Shown piece by piece: positions 25,124-34,044 of a stretch of 64,000 nt of DNA; the first letter of the stretch is position 1, and each line of letters begins with the position of its first letter. The stretch lies in assembly GCF_023278185.1 (NCBI RefSeq), contig NZ_CP066356.1, positions 7,804,001 through 7,868,000 on the forward strand. Direction: 5' to 3'. The notes under the pieces are model-generated. The model made no database searches. It worked only from the letters and a program-made list of their open reading frames with translations, and had not been told where the DNA came from. The DNA is from Bradyrhizobium elkanii USDA 76 (GTDB lineage Bacteria > Pseudomonadota > Alphaproteobacteria > Rhizobiales > Xanthobacteraceae). The translations under genes were made by a program, and so were the position numbers.

Positions 25124-26293
25124 ATGACCGAAGCTGCCGCACCACGATCCGCCGCCGGATCCGCCGTCTGGGCGGATGCGCTGCTGGCCTCGTTCGCGCA
25201 GGCCGGCTATCAGAGGTCCGAGCCCGCGATCCTGCAGCCGGCCGAGCCGTTCCTCGACCTCTCCGGCGAGGACATCCGCAAGAGCCTGTACCTGACGACG
25301 GACCCGAGCGGCGAGGAGCTCTGCCTGCGCCCGGACCTCACGATCCCGGTGGCGCGCGATTACCTCGCCTCGCCGCGCGCGGGCCAGCCCGCCGGCTTCA
25401 GCTATCTCGGTCCGGTGTTCCGCTATCGCGGCGGTGCGCCGAGCCAGTTCCTGCAGGCCGGCATCGAATCGTTCGGGCGGCAGGACCGCGCCGCGGCCGA
25501 TGCCGAGATGCTGGCGCTGGCGCTGGAGGCGACCACCGCGTTCGGCTTGAAGGACGTCGAGATCCGCACCGGCGACGTCGCGCTGTTCAACGCGCTGATC
25601 GATGCGCTCGACCTCTATCCGGTGTGGCGGCGCCGGCTGATCAAGGACTTCAACCGCAAGGTCTCGCTGACCGACGACATCGAGCAGCTGACGCTCAAGA
25701 CCGCGCCGGGCCGCAACGAATATGAGGGCGTGCTCGCTGCGCTGGCCGGCTCCGACCGCAAGGCGGCGCTGGCGCTGGTCACCGATCTGATGTCGATCGC
25801 CGGCACCACCAATGTCGGCGGCCGCACGGTGGCGGAGATCGCCGACCGTTTCCTCGAGCAATCGACGCTGAAGGGCGGCGCGCTGCCGCGTGACGCGGTC
25901 GCGACCATCAAGCGCTTCCTGGCGATCGCAGGCGATCCCGACGACGCGGTCGCGCAATTGCGCGCGCTGGCCTCCGACGCCAAGCTCAACCTTGCCGCCG
26001 CGATCGACCAGCTCGAGAGCCGGATCGGCTTCATGGCCGCGCGCGGCATCGACATCCGAAAGACCCGGTTCTCCACTGCGTTCGGCCGCGGCCTCGACTA
26101 CTACACCGGCTTCGAATTCGAGCTGCACGCCAAGGGCAACGGCGCCGAGCCGCTGGTCGCCGGCGGGCGCTATGACGGACTGATGACGCAGCTCGGCTCG
26201 GCGAGCCCGATCCCCGCGGTCGGCTTCTCGGTCTGGATCGAGGCGATGACCCGGCATGGCCAGGCCACCTCCTCCTTCGGAGCCGCCCAATGA
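25124..26293 (+). CDS. hisZ: ATP phosphoribosyltransferase regulatory subunit HisZ
   Basis: HisZ is a catalytically inactive histidyl-tRNA synthetase paralogue that activates and feedback-regulates HisG. The 389-residue protein has the class II synthetase core: [24 protein letters not shown] (motif 2 region), [25 protein letters not shown], and the C-terminal [18 protein letters not shown] and AGGRYDGLM. The start at 25124 ([10 protein letters not shown]) is chosen because upstream in-frame residues read through a repeat. It overlaps hisG by 4 bases (ATGA), indicating translational coupling. Confidence 0.93.
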   Translation: MTEAAAPRSAAGSAVWADALLASFAQAGYQRSEPAILQPAEPFLDLSGEDIRKSLYLTTDPSGEELCLRPDLTIPVARDYLASPRAGQPAGFSYLGPVFRYRGGAPSQFLQAGIESFGRQDRAAADAEMLALALEATTAFGLKDVEIRTGDVALFNALIDALDLYPVWRRRLIKDFNRKVSLTDDIEQLTLKTAPGRNEYEGVLAALAGSDRKAALALVTDLMSIAGTTNVGGRTVAEIADRFLEQSTLKGGALPRDAVATIKRFLAIAGDPDDAVAQLRALASDAKLNLAAAIDQLESRIGFMAARGIDIRKTRFSTAFGRGLDYYTGFEFELHAKGNGAEPLVAGGRYDGLMTQLGSASPIPAVGFSVWIEAMTRHGQATSSFGAAQ

Positions 26294-27267
26294 GCACGCC
26301 CTTCGTCGTCGCCGTGCCCTCCAAGGGGCGGCTGCAGGAAAACGCCGAAAGCTTCTTCGCCCGCGCCGGGCTGACCTTGTCGAAGGCCGGCGGCGCCCGC
26401 GACTATCGCGGCACCATCGCCGGCGTCGACAATGTCGAGATCGCCTATCTCTCGGCGAGCGAGATCGCGGCCAATCTGGCGCGCGGCTCGGTGCATCTCG
26501 GCGTCACCGGCGAGGACCTGGTGCGCGAGAGCATTCCCGATGCCGACAAGCGCGTGCTGATGATCGAAGGCCTCGGCTTCGGCTATGCCAATGTCGTGGT
26601 CGCGGTGCCGCAGGCCTGGATCGACGTCCGCACGATGGCCGATCTCGACGACGTCGCAAGCGGCTTCCGCGAGCAGCACAATCACCGCATGCGGGTGGCG
26701 ACCAAATACATCAATCTGACGCGCGGCTTCTTTGCCAGGCACGGCGTCGGCGACTACCGCATCGTCGAAAGCGCCGGCGCCACCGAGGGCGCGCCCGCCG
26801 CCGGCACCGCCGAGCTGATCGTCGACATCACGACGACAGGGGCGACGCTCACCGCCAACGGGCTCAAGGTGCTCGACGACGGCGTGATGCTGCGCAGCCA
26901 GGCCAACCTCGTTGCGTCGCGGGATGCCGACTGGTCGACCGGAGCCCGCGAGACCGCGCGCGTCATCCTCGACCACATCGCGGCGCGCGCCCGCGCCAGC
27001 AAGTATCGCGAGGTCCGCACCCGCTTCGCCGGCTGCAACGATGCGCTGCTGTCCGAGGCGCATAACCGTTTCGGCGTGGTCGCCCCGTTCGGCGGCCCGA
27101 CATCGTCGGGCATGCTTACGCTGCACTGCCCACCGGGCAAGCTTTACGCGCTCGGCAGCTTCCTGCGCGAGCACGGCGCCGAAACCGTGTCGGTGGTGTC
27201 GCTGGACTATGTGTTCGACCGCGAGAACCCGCTGTTCGCCAGGCTCGAGGCGTTCCTGCGACAATGA
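26290..27267 (+). CDS. hisG: ATP phosphoribosyltransferase (HisG), 325 residues
   Basis: HisG makes the first committed step of histidine synthesis, joining ATP and PRPP. Visible motifs are [48 protein letters not shown] and the PRPP-binding [33 protein letters not shown] (split here over positions 164-197). With HisZ next door a short HisG of about 210-230 residues would be expected. This one carries about 85 extra C-terminal residues (from [12 protein letters not shown] to the end), containing [19 protein letters not shown] and [10 protein letters not shown], which may form an ACT-like domain. This seems normal for Bradyrhizobium as I recall, but is worth noting. Confidence 0.94.
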   Translation: MSTPFVVAVPSKGRLQENAESFFARAGLTLSKAGGARDYRGTIAGVDNVEIAYLSASEIAANLARGSVHLGVTGEDLVRESIPDADKRVLMIEGLGFGYANVVVAVPQAWIDVRTMADLDDVASGFREQHNHRMRVATKYINLTRGFFARHGVGDYRIVESAGATEGAPAAGTAELIVDITTTGATLTANGLKVLDDGVMLRSQANLVASRDADWSTGARETARVILDHIAARARASKYREVRTRFAGCNDALLSEAHNRFGVVAPFGGPTSSGMLTLHCPPGKLYALGSFLREHGAETVSVVSLDYVFDRENPLFARLEAFLRQ

Positions 27268-27372
27268 GGCGGCCACGCCGTTCATGTTGGCGACAGCTAC
27301 CCTGCGGTACCATATTGTGTTCGAGGGATCTCTCGTTTTGACGCGGTGTCTTCGTGCGAGGCGGAAGGCCAT

Positions 27373-27388
27373 TTCGCTCGAAAACGCT
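27373..27388. repeat. TTCGCTCGAAAACGCT dispersed repeat, copy 1
   Basis: The 16-base sequence also occurs exactly at 29336-29351 and 42028-42043, always between genes. It resembles part of a larger family of intergenic repeats in Bradyrhizobium genomes. Confidence 0.7.
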
Positions 27389-27408
27389 CTAGTTCTGGAA
27401 CCTGACCG

Positions 27409-28455
27409 ATGATGCTGGGCTCTGACGTTTCCAGCCTGACCACGACCGCCAAGACCGCCGCCGGGCAGGGTCTGTCGATCGTCGTGCCCGTCTATAACGA
27501 GGCGGCCGGGCTTGCGGCGTTGCATGAGCGGCTGATCAACCTCGCCAGGACGCTGCGCGCCCGCTATGGCCTCGCCTGCGAGGTGATCTATGTCGATGAC
27601 GGCAGCGCCGACAACACGTTGATGATCGCGCGCGGCCTGCCCGCCGACGGGCTCGACCTGCAGGTGGTGTCGCTGTCGCGCAATTTCGGCAAGGAGGCGG
27701 CGCTGATGGCCGGCCTCGACCACGCCCGCCGCGGCGCGGTGCTGTTCATGGACGGCGACGGCCAGCATCCGCCGACGCTCGTGGAGCAATTGGTCGCACA
27801 CTGGATCGATGACGGCTACGACGTGGTCTACACGGCGAAGGCGCATCGCGACAATGAATCGGCCGCGCGGCGGCTGGCCGTGCGCGGCTTCTACGCGCTG
27901 ATCAACTGGGGCGCCCGGCAGCAGATCCCGGAGGATGCCGGCGACTTCCGCCTGCTGTCGCCGCGCGCGGCCGCGGCCCTGCGGCAATTGCCGGAGCGCA
28001 ACCGCTTCTTCAAGGGCCTAGCCAGCTGGATCGGCTTCCGGCAGATCCGCGTCGACTACGAGCCGGCGCCGCGCGCGCACGGCGTCACCACCTTCAATGC
28101 CGGCCGGCTGATCGGCCTGTCGATCGAGGGCCTGACCTCGTTCTCGGTGGCGCCGCTGCGCTTTGCCAGCCTGCTCGGCGCGCTGCTCGCCGGCGCGGCG
28201 TTCCTGTTCGGCCTCTCGATTCTCTGGGAAGTGCTGACGACCGGCAAGCAGGTTCCCGGCTATCCGTCGCTGATGATCGGCATGATGACGATCGGCGGCG
28301 TGCAGCTGATCATGATCGGCATCGTCGGCGAATATATCGGCAAGATCCTCTCCGAGCTGAAGGCGCGGCCGATCTACTTCGTCGCCGAGCACACCGAGAA
28401 GCACGCCGACGGCGGCGCGGCGCAAAATGCCTCCGAGCGGACCGCCGCGGAATGA
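27409..28455 (+). CDS. Family 2 glycosyltransferase, dolichol-phosphate-mannose synthase-like membrane protein
   Basis: The 348-residue protein has a GT-A fold N-terminal domain (SIVVPVYNEAAGL, YVDDGSADNT, VLFMDGDGQHPP, PEDAGDFRLLSPRAA) and two C-terminal membrane segments (around ASLLGALLAGAAFLFGLSIL and IGGVQLIMIGIVGEYIGKIL). This layout is shared by polyprenyl-phosphate sugar transferases such as ArnC and GtrB. It would load a sugar onto a lipid carrier in the inner membrane. It overlaps the deacetylase gene by 4 bases, as is common for ArnC/ArnD-like or hopanoid-related pairs. Starts at 27409 or 27412 are both possible. Confidence 0.9.
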   Translation: MMLGSDVSSLTTTAKTAAGQGLSIVVPVYNEAAGLAALHERLINLARTLRARYGLACEVIYVDDGSADNTLMIARGLPADGLDLQVVSLSRNFGKEAALMAGLDHARRGAVLFMDGDGQHPPTLVEQLVAHWIDDGYDVVYTAKAHRDNESAARRLAVRGFYALINWGARQQIPEDAGDFRLLSPRAAAALRQLPERNRFFKGLASWIGFRQIRVDYEPAPRAHGVTTFNAGRLIGLSIEGLTSFSVAPLRFASLLGALLAGAAFLFGLSILWEVLTTGKQVPGYPSLMIGMMTIGGVQLIMIGIVGEYIGKILSELKARPIYFVAEHTEKHADGGAAQNASERTAAE

Positions 28456-29294
28456 ACACCGATACGCCGCGCCGGATCTGGCTGTGTGCTGACGACTATG
28501 GCTTGAGCGACGGCGTCAACCGCGCGATCCGCGATCTGATCGAGCGCGGCCGCCTCAATGCGACGTCGGTGATGACGGTGACGCCGGCGATCGGCCGCGA
28601 TGCAGCTGCCGCGCTCACGGCGTCGGTGGCGAACAGCCCGCGCTGCGCGATCGGATTGCATGTGACGCTGACCGCGCCGTTCCGGCCGCTGACGATGCAT
28701 TTCCGCCCGCTCGACGGCGACATGTTCCTGCCCTTCCCGCGGCTGCTGCGCGCCGGGCTGATGCACCGGCTCGATGCCGAACTGGTCCATGCCGAGGTGC
28801 TGGCGCAGCTCGACGCCTTCCATGATCTGTTCGGCCGCGCACCCGACTTCGTCGACGGTCATCAGCACGCGCAGCTGTTCCCGCAGGTGCGCGACGGCTT
28901 CCTGCGCGCCGTGAAGGAGCGCGCGCCCGATGCCTGGGTGCGGCAGTGCGGACGCGAAGGCCCGCTGGCGCGCCAGCTGGCGGCGCCGAAGGCGCTGGTG
29001 CTGAACGTGCTCAGCACGCAATTCCGGATCAAGGCACAGCGAGCGGGCCTGCGGTTCAATCCGGCCTTCGCCGGCGCCTATGATTTTACACGCGGCAATG
29101 ATTTCGCGGCGCTGATGCAGGGCTTCCTCGACGGCCTGCCGGAGGACGGGCTCGTGATGTGCCATCCCGGTTTCGTCGACGAAACGCTGAAGAGCCTCGA
29201 TCCGCTGACGACGCAGCGCGAGACCGAGCATGCCTATCTGGCAGGCGACGATTTCCCCGCGCTGCTGGCCCTGAATAAAGTTACACTGGCCTGA
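28452..29294 (+). CDS. ChbG/HpnK family (YdjC-type) deacetylase
   Basis: The 280-residue protein begins with IWLCADDYGLSDGVNRAIRDL, in which the Asp pair binds the metal, followed by GLHVTLTAPFRPL (His), VDGHQHAQLFPQV (second His) and MCHPGFVDE. These are the YdjC/ChbG carbohydrate deacetylase signatures. It would remove an N-acetyl group from a sugar. The overlap with the glycosyltransferase gene suggests the pair adds and deacetylates an amino sugar on a lipid carrier or hopanoid; the substrate is inferred. Palindromic and CGAAAACGC-type repeats follow the stop. Confidence 0.9.
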   Translation: MNTDTPRRIWLCADDYGLSDGVNRAIRDLIERGRLNATSVMTVTPAIGRDAAAALTASVANSPRCAIGLHVTLTAPFRPLTMHFRPLDGDMFLPFPRLLRAGLMHRLDAELVHAEVLAQLDAFHDLFGRAPDFVDGHQHAQLFPQVRDGFLRAVKERAPDAWVRQCGREGPLARQLAAPKALVLNVLSTQFRIKAQRAGLRFNPAFAGAYDFTRGNDFAALMQGFLDGLPEDGLVMCHPGFVDETLKSLDPLTTQRETEHAYLAGDDFPALLALNKVTLA

Positions 29295-29311
29295 ACCGGT
29301 CCCCACCCCGC

Positions 29312-29351
29312 CCCCGCATCAAGTGCGGGGCAGGCTTCGCTCGAAAACGCT
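29312..29351. repeat. Hairpin CCCCGCA/TGCGGGG plus dispersed 16-mer (copy 2)
   Basis: A 7-base stem (29312-29318 and 29324-29330) is followed by TTCGCTCGAAAACGCT at 29336-29351. There is no T-tract, so it is not a standard terminator, but it lies directly after a gene end. Confidence 0.55.
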
Positions 29352-29481
29352 TTAAGGTTCACGAAAAACCGCCGGTCGTATTGTCGCATACATAAATTTA
29401 ATTCTGGCCCCCACTCCTTGCGCCACAAACCCAGTCCTACATCCCGGACGCGCCGATTCGATCGGCGCGATGGAGAACGCC

Positions 29482-30330
29482 ATGACACCGCAAGAACGCC
29501 AACTGATCGACGATCTCTTCGACCGGCTCGCCAAGCTGGAGAATGCCCCGCGCGACGGCGAGGCCATGTCCGCGATCATGCAGGGCCTGCGCAGCGCGCC
29601 GAATGCGGTCTACGCACTGGTGCAGACCGCGCTGGTTCAGGACGAGGCGCTGAAGCGCGCCCATGACCGGATCCAGGAACTCGAGGCCGCGGTCGGCCAG
29701 CAGCCGGGAGCCCAGCAGCAGGGCGGCGGTTTCCTCGATTCGATGCGCGACGCGATCTTCGGCGGACAGGGCCAGCAGCATGGCTCGGTGCCGCCGGTGC
29801 GGGCGCCCGACATGGGCGGCCGCGATCCGGGCGGCCGCCCGGTCTGGAACTCGGGCCAGGCGATGCAGCAGGCGGGCGGCTATGGCCAGCCGGCGCAACC
29901 CTATGGCCAGGGCTATGGCGGCCCGCAACCGCCGGCGTTCGGCGGCGCGCCGGGTGGCGGTGGCGGCTCGTTCCTCGGGACTGCTGCTGCGGCGGCGGCC
30001 GGCGTGGTCGGCGGCGGACTGTTGCTCTCCAGCATCCGCGGCATGATGGGTGGCGGCAGCCACCAGTCGCTGGCCGATTCCGGCAGCCTCGGCGGCGGGT
30101 CGCGCTCCGATTCGCGTCCTTGGGGCGGCGACCAGTCGTCGAGCGACTTGGCGCGTGACGCCGGGATCAACGATGTCGGCTCCAACCGCGACAGCGGCTC
30201 GCGCGCCGGCGCGTTCGACCAGGCGCAGGCCGACCGGGACAGTGACGATGATCAAGACGCCGACGACTTCGACAATGACGACGACGGCTTCGATGGCGGT
30301 GGCGACGGCGACGACAGCAACTACGCGTAA
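29482..30330 (+). CDS. DUF2076 family protein
   Basis: The 282-residue protein starts MTPQERQLIDDLFDRLAKLEN, typical for DUF2076, with an N-terminal helical region to about residue 70. The middle is rich in Gln, Gly and Pro, and a hydrophobic stretch (SFLGTAAAAAAGVVGGGLLLSS, split around residues 160-185) precedes a Gly/Ser and then strongly acidic Asp-rich tail. Function unknown; periplasmic ligand-binding proteins with the same name are annotated by homology only. The start at 29482 is favoured over 29470 because GGAGAA lies 6 bases upstream. A repeat follows the stop. Confidence 0.85.
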   Translation: MTPQERQLIDDLFDRLAKLENAPRDGEAMSAIMQGLRSAPNAVYALVQTALVQDEALKRAHDRIQELEAAVGQQPGAQQQGGGFLDSMRDAIFGGQGQQHGSVPPVRAPDMGGRDPGGRPVWNSGQAMQQAGGYGQPAQPYGQGYGGPQPPAFGGAPGGGGGSFLGTAAAAAAGVVGGGLLLSSIRGMMGGGSHQSLADSGSLGGGSRSDSRPWGGDQSSSDLARDAGINDVGSNRDSGSRAGAFDQAQADRDSDDDQDADDFDNDDDGFDGGGDGDDSNYA

Positions 30331-30388
30331 ACGTATGCGTTTCGCCTGAACACGAACGGCCGCTCCATCGAGCGGCCGTTTTGATTCT

Positions 30389-30510
30389 GTCGTCCCGGCG
30401 AAAGCCGGGACCCATCACCACAACCGTGCAAGATTTGACACGGCTGGGGCTACAGCTTCTCTCAGTAACAACCGCCTGTGGTTATGGATCCCGGCTTTCG
30501 CCGGGACGAC
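30389..30510. repeat. REPIN-type palindromic repeat (family 1, copy D)
   Basis: Arms GTCGTCCCGGCGAAAGCCGG and CCGGCTTTCGCCGGGACGAC enclose GGGACCCATCACCACAACC... The IS target core is intact. It separates the convergent DUF2076 and L,D-transpeptidase genes. Confidence 0.85.
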
Positions 30511-30543
30511 ACCATCTTTGGGGCAGCTGCTTCAAAACCAACC

Positions 30544-31350
30544 TCACATCACGACGACCCTGGCCCCGACATTGACGCGGCCGTAGAGGTCGATGACGTC
30601 CTCGTTGCGCATCCGGATACAGCCGGACGAGACGTTGGTGCCGATCGTCCAGGGCTCGTTGGAGCCGTGGATGCGGTAGAGCGAGGAGCCGAGATACATC
30701 GCGCGGGCGCCGAGCGGATTTTCCGGGCCGCCTTCCATGTGCCGCGGCAGGTCGGGACGGCGCGCCAGCATTTCCGGCGGCGGCGTCCAGGCCGGCCACT
30801 CCTTCTTGGCGGAGATCGTCTTCACGCCGGCCCAGGTGAAGCCGGGCCGGCCGACGCCGATTCCGTAGCGCAGCGCACGGCCGTCGCCCTGCACCAGATA
30901 GAGAAACTTGTTCGGCGTATCGACGACGATGGTGCCGGCGCCTTCCTTCCCGGAATAGTCGACCAGCTGCTTTTCGTATCTCGGATCGAACGGACGCTGC
31001 GCCGGGTCGCCCGCGGCCTCTTCCTGCTGCCGGAGCATCTGCTGCTGCGGATCCATCGGCGGCAGCTGACGGTTGCCGTAATAGCCGGGCTGCTGCTGAT
31101 ACATCGGCTGCGGCGAATAACCCTGCGACGACGGCGCATCGCCGAACAGGAATTCGATGAAGCCGCCGCCCATGTTGGAGCGCTGCGGCTGCGCATAGGC
31201 GGTGCGCATCGGCGGCTGTGGAGCGCCCTGATTGGCATAGATGACGGCGGGCCCGGCGGGCGCTGCCGCGTCGATCGCCATGGCGTGATGGGGAACGGCA
31301 ATAAGAGAAGACGCGCCGGCGAGCAGCGCAAGCGTGGTTTTCCTGAACAT
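30544..31350 (-). CDS. L,D-transpeptidase (YkuD domain)
   Basis: The 268-residue protein has a signal peptide (MFRKTTLALLAGASSLIAVPHHAMA), a Gln/Pro-rich linker (about residues 50-110) and a C-terminal YkuD domain with TIVVDTPNKFLYLVQGDGRALRYGIGVGR and HGSNEPWTIGTNVSSGCIRMRNEDV. Cys244 is the expected nucleophile; the residue before Gly-Cys is Ser, a common variant of the SHGC motif. It would make 3-3 peptidoglycan crosslinks or attach a protein to peptidoglycan in the periplasm. The start at 31350 is chosen because it gives the signal peptide. It converges with DUF2076. Confidence 0.93.
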   Translation of the reverse strand: MFRKTTLALLAGASSLIAVPHHAMAIDAAAPAGPAVIYANQGAPQPPMRTAYAQPQRSNMGGGFIEFLFGDAPSSQGYSPQPMYQQQPGYYGNRQLPPMDPQQQMLRQQEEAAGDPAQRPFDPRYEKQLVDYSGKEGAGTIVVDTPNKFLYLVQGDGRALRYGIGVGRPGFTWAGVKTISAKKEWPAWTPPPEMLARRPDLPRHMEGGPENPLGARAMYLGSSLYRIHGSNEPWTIGTNVSSGCIRMRNEDVIDLYGRVNVGARVVVM

Positions 31351-31659
31351 CGACGTACTCTGTACTGGTTTCGTCGTGACGTGATGCGCGAGGCGCCGAA
31401 TTTGCGCCATTGCACGTGGTCAATAAGCAATGAAAACCGCATCGGTTTGGTAAACGGAGCGGCCGTTTCGATTCACCACGTCGGCAATGCAGGGCGGTTT
31501 TCCCTGACAGCGTTTATTTTGCGTGAACGGCGCGGCGACATGGTTAATCGCCGGTATCGCCGCGCTTGCGCGCTATCCGCGCAAACGGTTCCGGCGTGAA
31601 CCTGACGTTAAATCCGCTCTGTCTAGAACGGACTTCAGTGAAGGGGCGGGAATGAAATC

Positions 31660-32436
31660 ATGTCAGTGAAGCGCAAGCGTTTTCGTGTCGAGCAGGCGAT
31701 GGGCGAGGTTGTGATGCCGGAGCCGGAGGTTTCCGGCGGCGCCGATCTCAATCCGATGCATCGCGAGATCATGGCCGAGCTTCGCTCGATCCGCGCGCAG
31801 ATGGCCGCGGCACCGGCACAGCGCAGCGGCGACAGCGTCGATGCCGCGGTCGCCCGCGAAGTCGCCGAGACCCACGCGCTGCTCGAGACCTACCGCGCGC
31901 AGGTCGAACAGTGCGAGAAGCTCAAGGTCGAGCTCGACCTGATCCACGACGCGATCAGCCGCACCAAGCGCGAGATCGCCGTGCTGCACGGCAAGAGCTT
32001 CAACGGCGAGGAGATGGCCAAGGTCAATGGCGAGCTCGGCGCCGTGGTCGGCGGCACCGAACAGGCCACGCAGCAGATCCTCGAGGCGGTGGAGGCGATC
32101 GACCAGGCTGCGACCGCGCTTGCGAACAACGTCACGCCCGACCAGCAGAAGCGGCTCAGCGAAGATATTCAGGAGCGCGTGGTCTCGATCTTCGAGGCCT
32201 GCAACTTCCAGGACCTCACCGGCCAGCGCATCAGCAAGGTGATGCAGACCATGAAGTTCATCGAACAGCACATCAACGAGATGATGAACATCTGGGGCGG
32301 CGTGGACGCGATCAAGTCGCACGTCCCGGCGATCGTCGACACCCGCGAGGGCGATGCCCGCCTGCTCAACGGCCCGAAGCTCGACGGCGACGCCGGCCAC
32401 GCCTCGCAGGACGACATCGACGCGATGTTCAACTGA
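31660..32436 (+). CDS. cheZ: Protein phosphatase CheZ
   Basis: CheZ dephosphorylates CheY-P. The 258-residue protein has long helices (residues 60-160) forming the coiled-coil/four-helix region and the catalytic sequence NFQDLTGQRISKVM with Asp185 and Gln189, equivalent to the E. coli Asp143/Gln147 pair. The tail SQDDIDAMFN is the CheY-binding C-terminus, as in the family. The start at 31660 has GGGGCGGGAATG upstream. No other chemotaxis gene is in the window, so this CheZ is solitary. Bradyrhizobium has more than one chemotaxis system, and the partner is unknown. Confidence 0.9.
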   Translation: MSVKRKRFRVEQAMGEVVMPEPEVSGGADLNPMHREIMAELRSIRAQMAAAPAQRSGDSVDAAVAREVAETHALLETYRAQVEQCEKLKVELDLIHDAISRTKREIAVLHGKSFNGEEMAKVNGELGAVVGGTEQATQQILEAVEAIDQAATALANNVTPDQQKRLSEDIQERVVSIFEACNFQDLTGQRISKVMQTMKFIEQHINEMMNIWGGVDAIKSHVPAIVDTREGDARLLNGPKLDGDAGHASQDDIDAMFN

Positions 32437-32456
32437 GGTTTTTGGAATTGAGACGA

Positions 32457-32490
32457 AAGAACGCCGGCCTTCGGGCCGGCGTTCTTGTTT
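32457..32490 (+). terminator. Rho-independent terminator after cheZ
   Basis: A 13-base perfect stem (AAGAACGCCGGCC, 32457-32469, and its complement 32474-32486) encloses a TTCG tetraloop and runs into GTTT. It lies 20 bases past the stop codon. Confidence 0.85.
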
Positions 32491-32687
32491 GAGCGAGCCC
32501 ACCCAGTAGAGGTCACCAGACACAGCGCCATGCTCGTGCTGTCGTTGCGCCGACCTCACTCACAGACGTACGGCCGCGCGCGGGCGTTGATCTACGTCAA
32601 TCCGATCCATGCCTTGCCGCTCATACCTTGGGCCGCGCCCGAAGCGGCGCACCATCTTTTGTCTCGCCCGCGATGAGGAGGATCACC

Positions 32688-32951
32688 ATGCATCGGACGA
32701 ACATTCTTTCGATCAAGTCCGTGACGGCTGCGGGAATTGCGACCAGCCTCATGTTGGGGTTTGCAGCTGTCGCTCTCACGCCAGCGCCGGCCAAGGCCGT
32801 GGTTTACTGCACGTATGTCGGTTACCCGCAGGGTTGCGTGGCGAGGGCGGGCGTCGTGCTCAGGCCTCGTCCGGTGGCGCGCGCCGCGGTCCGTCACAAT
32901 GCGGGCGGCAATTTGAATGGCGGCGTCAATCGGGTTGGCGTGCGGCGGTAA
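32688..32951 (+). CDS. Small secreted protein of unknown function
   Basis: An 87-residue product with a signal sequence (MHRTNILSIKSVTAAGIATSLMLGFAAVALTPAPAKA, of which the first half is the n-region) and a short mature part reading VVYCTYVGYPQGCVARAGVVLRPRP, with two Cys, then a basic tail with a GGNLNGGVNRVGVRR end. Similar small Ala/Arg-rich proteins are common in Bradyrhizobium; I do not recognise a named family. GAGGAGGA lies just before the ATG at 32688, which fixes the start. Confidence 0.75.
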   Translation: MHRTNILSIKSVTAAGIATSLMLGFAAVALTPAPAKAVVYCTYVGYPQGCVARAGVVLRPRPVARAAVRHNAGGNLNGGVNRVGVRR

Positions 32952-33104
32952 GACAGTTGTTTGCGGGTCACCATTTTTAAACGGGAGACGACCTCGCGGC
33001 CGCCGTCCTGTCGAGGGCCGATGCTTCGCATCCGCTATGGCGCGCCGGATGAATGGGCGTCGCCGCACACGCGGATCGCGAGAGGATCACTCGCGAAGAG
33101 AGAC

Positions 33105-33162
33105 CCCTCACCCGGATTGCATCTGGCGATGCAATCCGACCTCTCCCACAGGGGGAGAGGTT
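33105..33162. repeat. Intergenic palindrome GGATTGCATC/GATGCAATCC
   Basis: A perfect 10-base inverted repeat (33114-33123 and 33128-33137, loop TGGC) followed by CTCTCCC...GGGGAGAGG. It resembles a widespread Bradyrhizobium intergenic repeat and lies between a small secreted gene and a convergent lipoprotein gene. Confidence 0.65.
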
Positions 33163-33208
33163 GCCGACTGTGCGGCGCTATGTCGGCAGATGGCTCGAAG
33201 TCCCGCCG

Positions 33209-33727
33209 TTACGCCCTCGGGGCGCAGCGGACGTAGACCATGTTGCCGTAGCGGACCCCGGCGTCCTTGTCGACGAAGCGGGTGATCATGACGCGGCCGT
33301 CGAACGAGACGATCTCGCGGTCCTGCTCGCCGGGCGTCGGTCCTGGCGGGCCGATATAGTTCTTGCCGCTCGGGGAACCCTTCAGCCGCAGTTCCTGCGG
33401 GGTGGCCTGGTCGGCCAGATGCATGATGACGCCGCCGTTCTGGCCGGCGCCGATCACGTAAGGCTGCTTGCACTGGCCGCGCGCGGCGGCCTCGGTGCGG
33501 GCGCGGTCGGCGGGATTCTGGAACGAGGCGAGACCCCAGCGGCCGACGATCTCGTCGGCGCGAATGCTTGCGGGCATTTCAGGGGCTACGCCCGGCTCGG
33601 CCGGCGCCGGCTCAGGGTTCGACGACAACGACGGCAGGCTCATGCTGCCACACGCCCCCAAGAGTGTCGTCAGCGCCGAAACAGCCGCGAACCGTGCGAC
33701 CAATCGCGCGTTGAATGACCTGATCAT
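33209..33727 (-). CDS. Putative lipoprotein of unknown function
   Basis: A 172-residue product with a lipoprotein signal (MIRSFNARLVARFAAVSALTTLLGAC, lipobox LGAC, Cys26). The mature part has a Pro-rich linker followed by EIVGRWGLASFQNPADRARTEAAARGQC and then GAGQNGGVIMHLADQATPQELRLKGS, YIGPPGPTPGEQDREIVSFDGRVMITRFVD and a final MVYVRCAPR. It may be a beta-barrel lipocalin-like fold; that is only visual. The start at 33727 is favoured over 33733 because of a GGGGG run at normal spacing. It stands alone between the secreted gene and groES. Confidence 0.8.
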   Translation of the reverse strand: MIRSFNARLVARFAAVSALTTLLGACGSMSLPSLSSNPEPAPAEPGVAPEMPASIRADEIVGRWGLASFQNPADRARTEAAARGQCKQPYVIGAGQNGGVIMHLADQATPQELRLKGSPSGKNYIGPPGPTPGEQDREIVSFDGRVMITRFVDKDAGVRYGNMVYVRCAPRA

Positions 33728-33883
33728 ATGCATCCCCCGACTATGTCCCGGCCGCACCCGTCCTGCAGCCAAGCGTAAAACTTAAGGCGGAGCAATGACG
33801 TCTGACAAAATTACGTCATCGCTACGATTTGGTTTCTGGTCCACCATCCTATATTGGCCTCACCAAGGCCTTAACCCGTTTGC

Positions 33884-33912
33884 TTGACAGAAACTGCGCC
33901 AAGCCATATTTC
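33884..33912 (+). promoter_or_regulatory. Probable sigma-70 promoter of groESL
   Basis: TTGACA at 33884-33889, spacer of 17 bases, then TATTTC at 33907-33912. The CIRCE element begins 12 bases further on, at the expected transcription start, so repressor binding would block initiation. Confidence 0.65.
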
Positions 33913-33923
33913 CCGGCCCACAA

Positions 33924-33950
33924 TTAGCACTCTCGCACCACGATTGCTAA
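33924..33950 (+). promoter_or_regulatory. CIRCE operator (HrcA) of groESL
   Basis: TTAGCACTC (33924-33932), nine bases, then GATTGCTAA (33942-33950). Against the consensus TTAGCACTC-N9-GAGTGCTAA there is one mismatch in the second half. It lies 95 bases before groES, in the standard position. HrcA, which would bind here, is not in this window. Confidence 0.9.
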
Positions 33951-34044
33951 GAGCGCCGGGCGTCCTGCCCAGCGCCGACCGGCCGGCATCCAACGCCGGT
34001 CCCGATGAACCGGACCTGAAACCGAGCCTCCAAGAGGGAACGTC

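Noticed and set aside
26170..27987. 605-residue minus-strand frame opposite hisZ, hisG and the glycosyltransferase gene
   Set aside because: It spans three plus-strand genes with clear domains, which shows it is a shadow.
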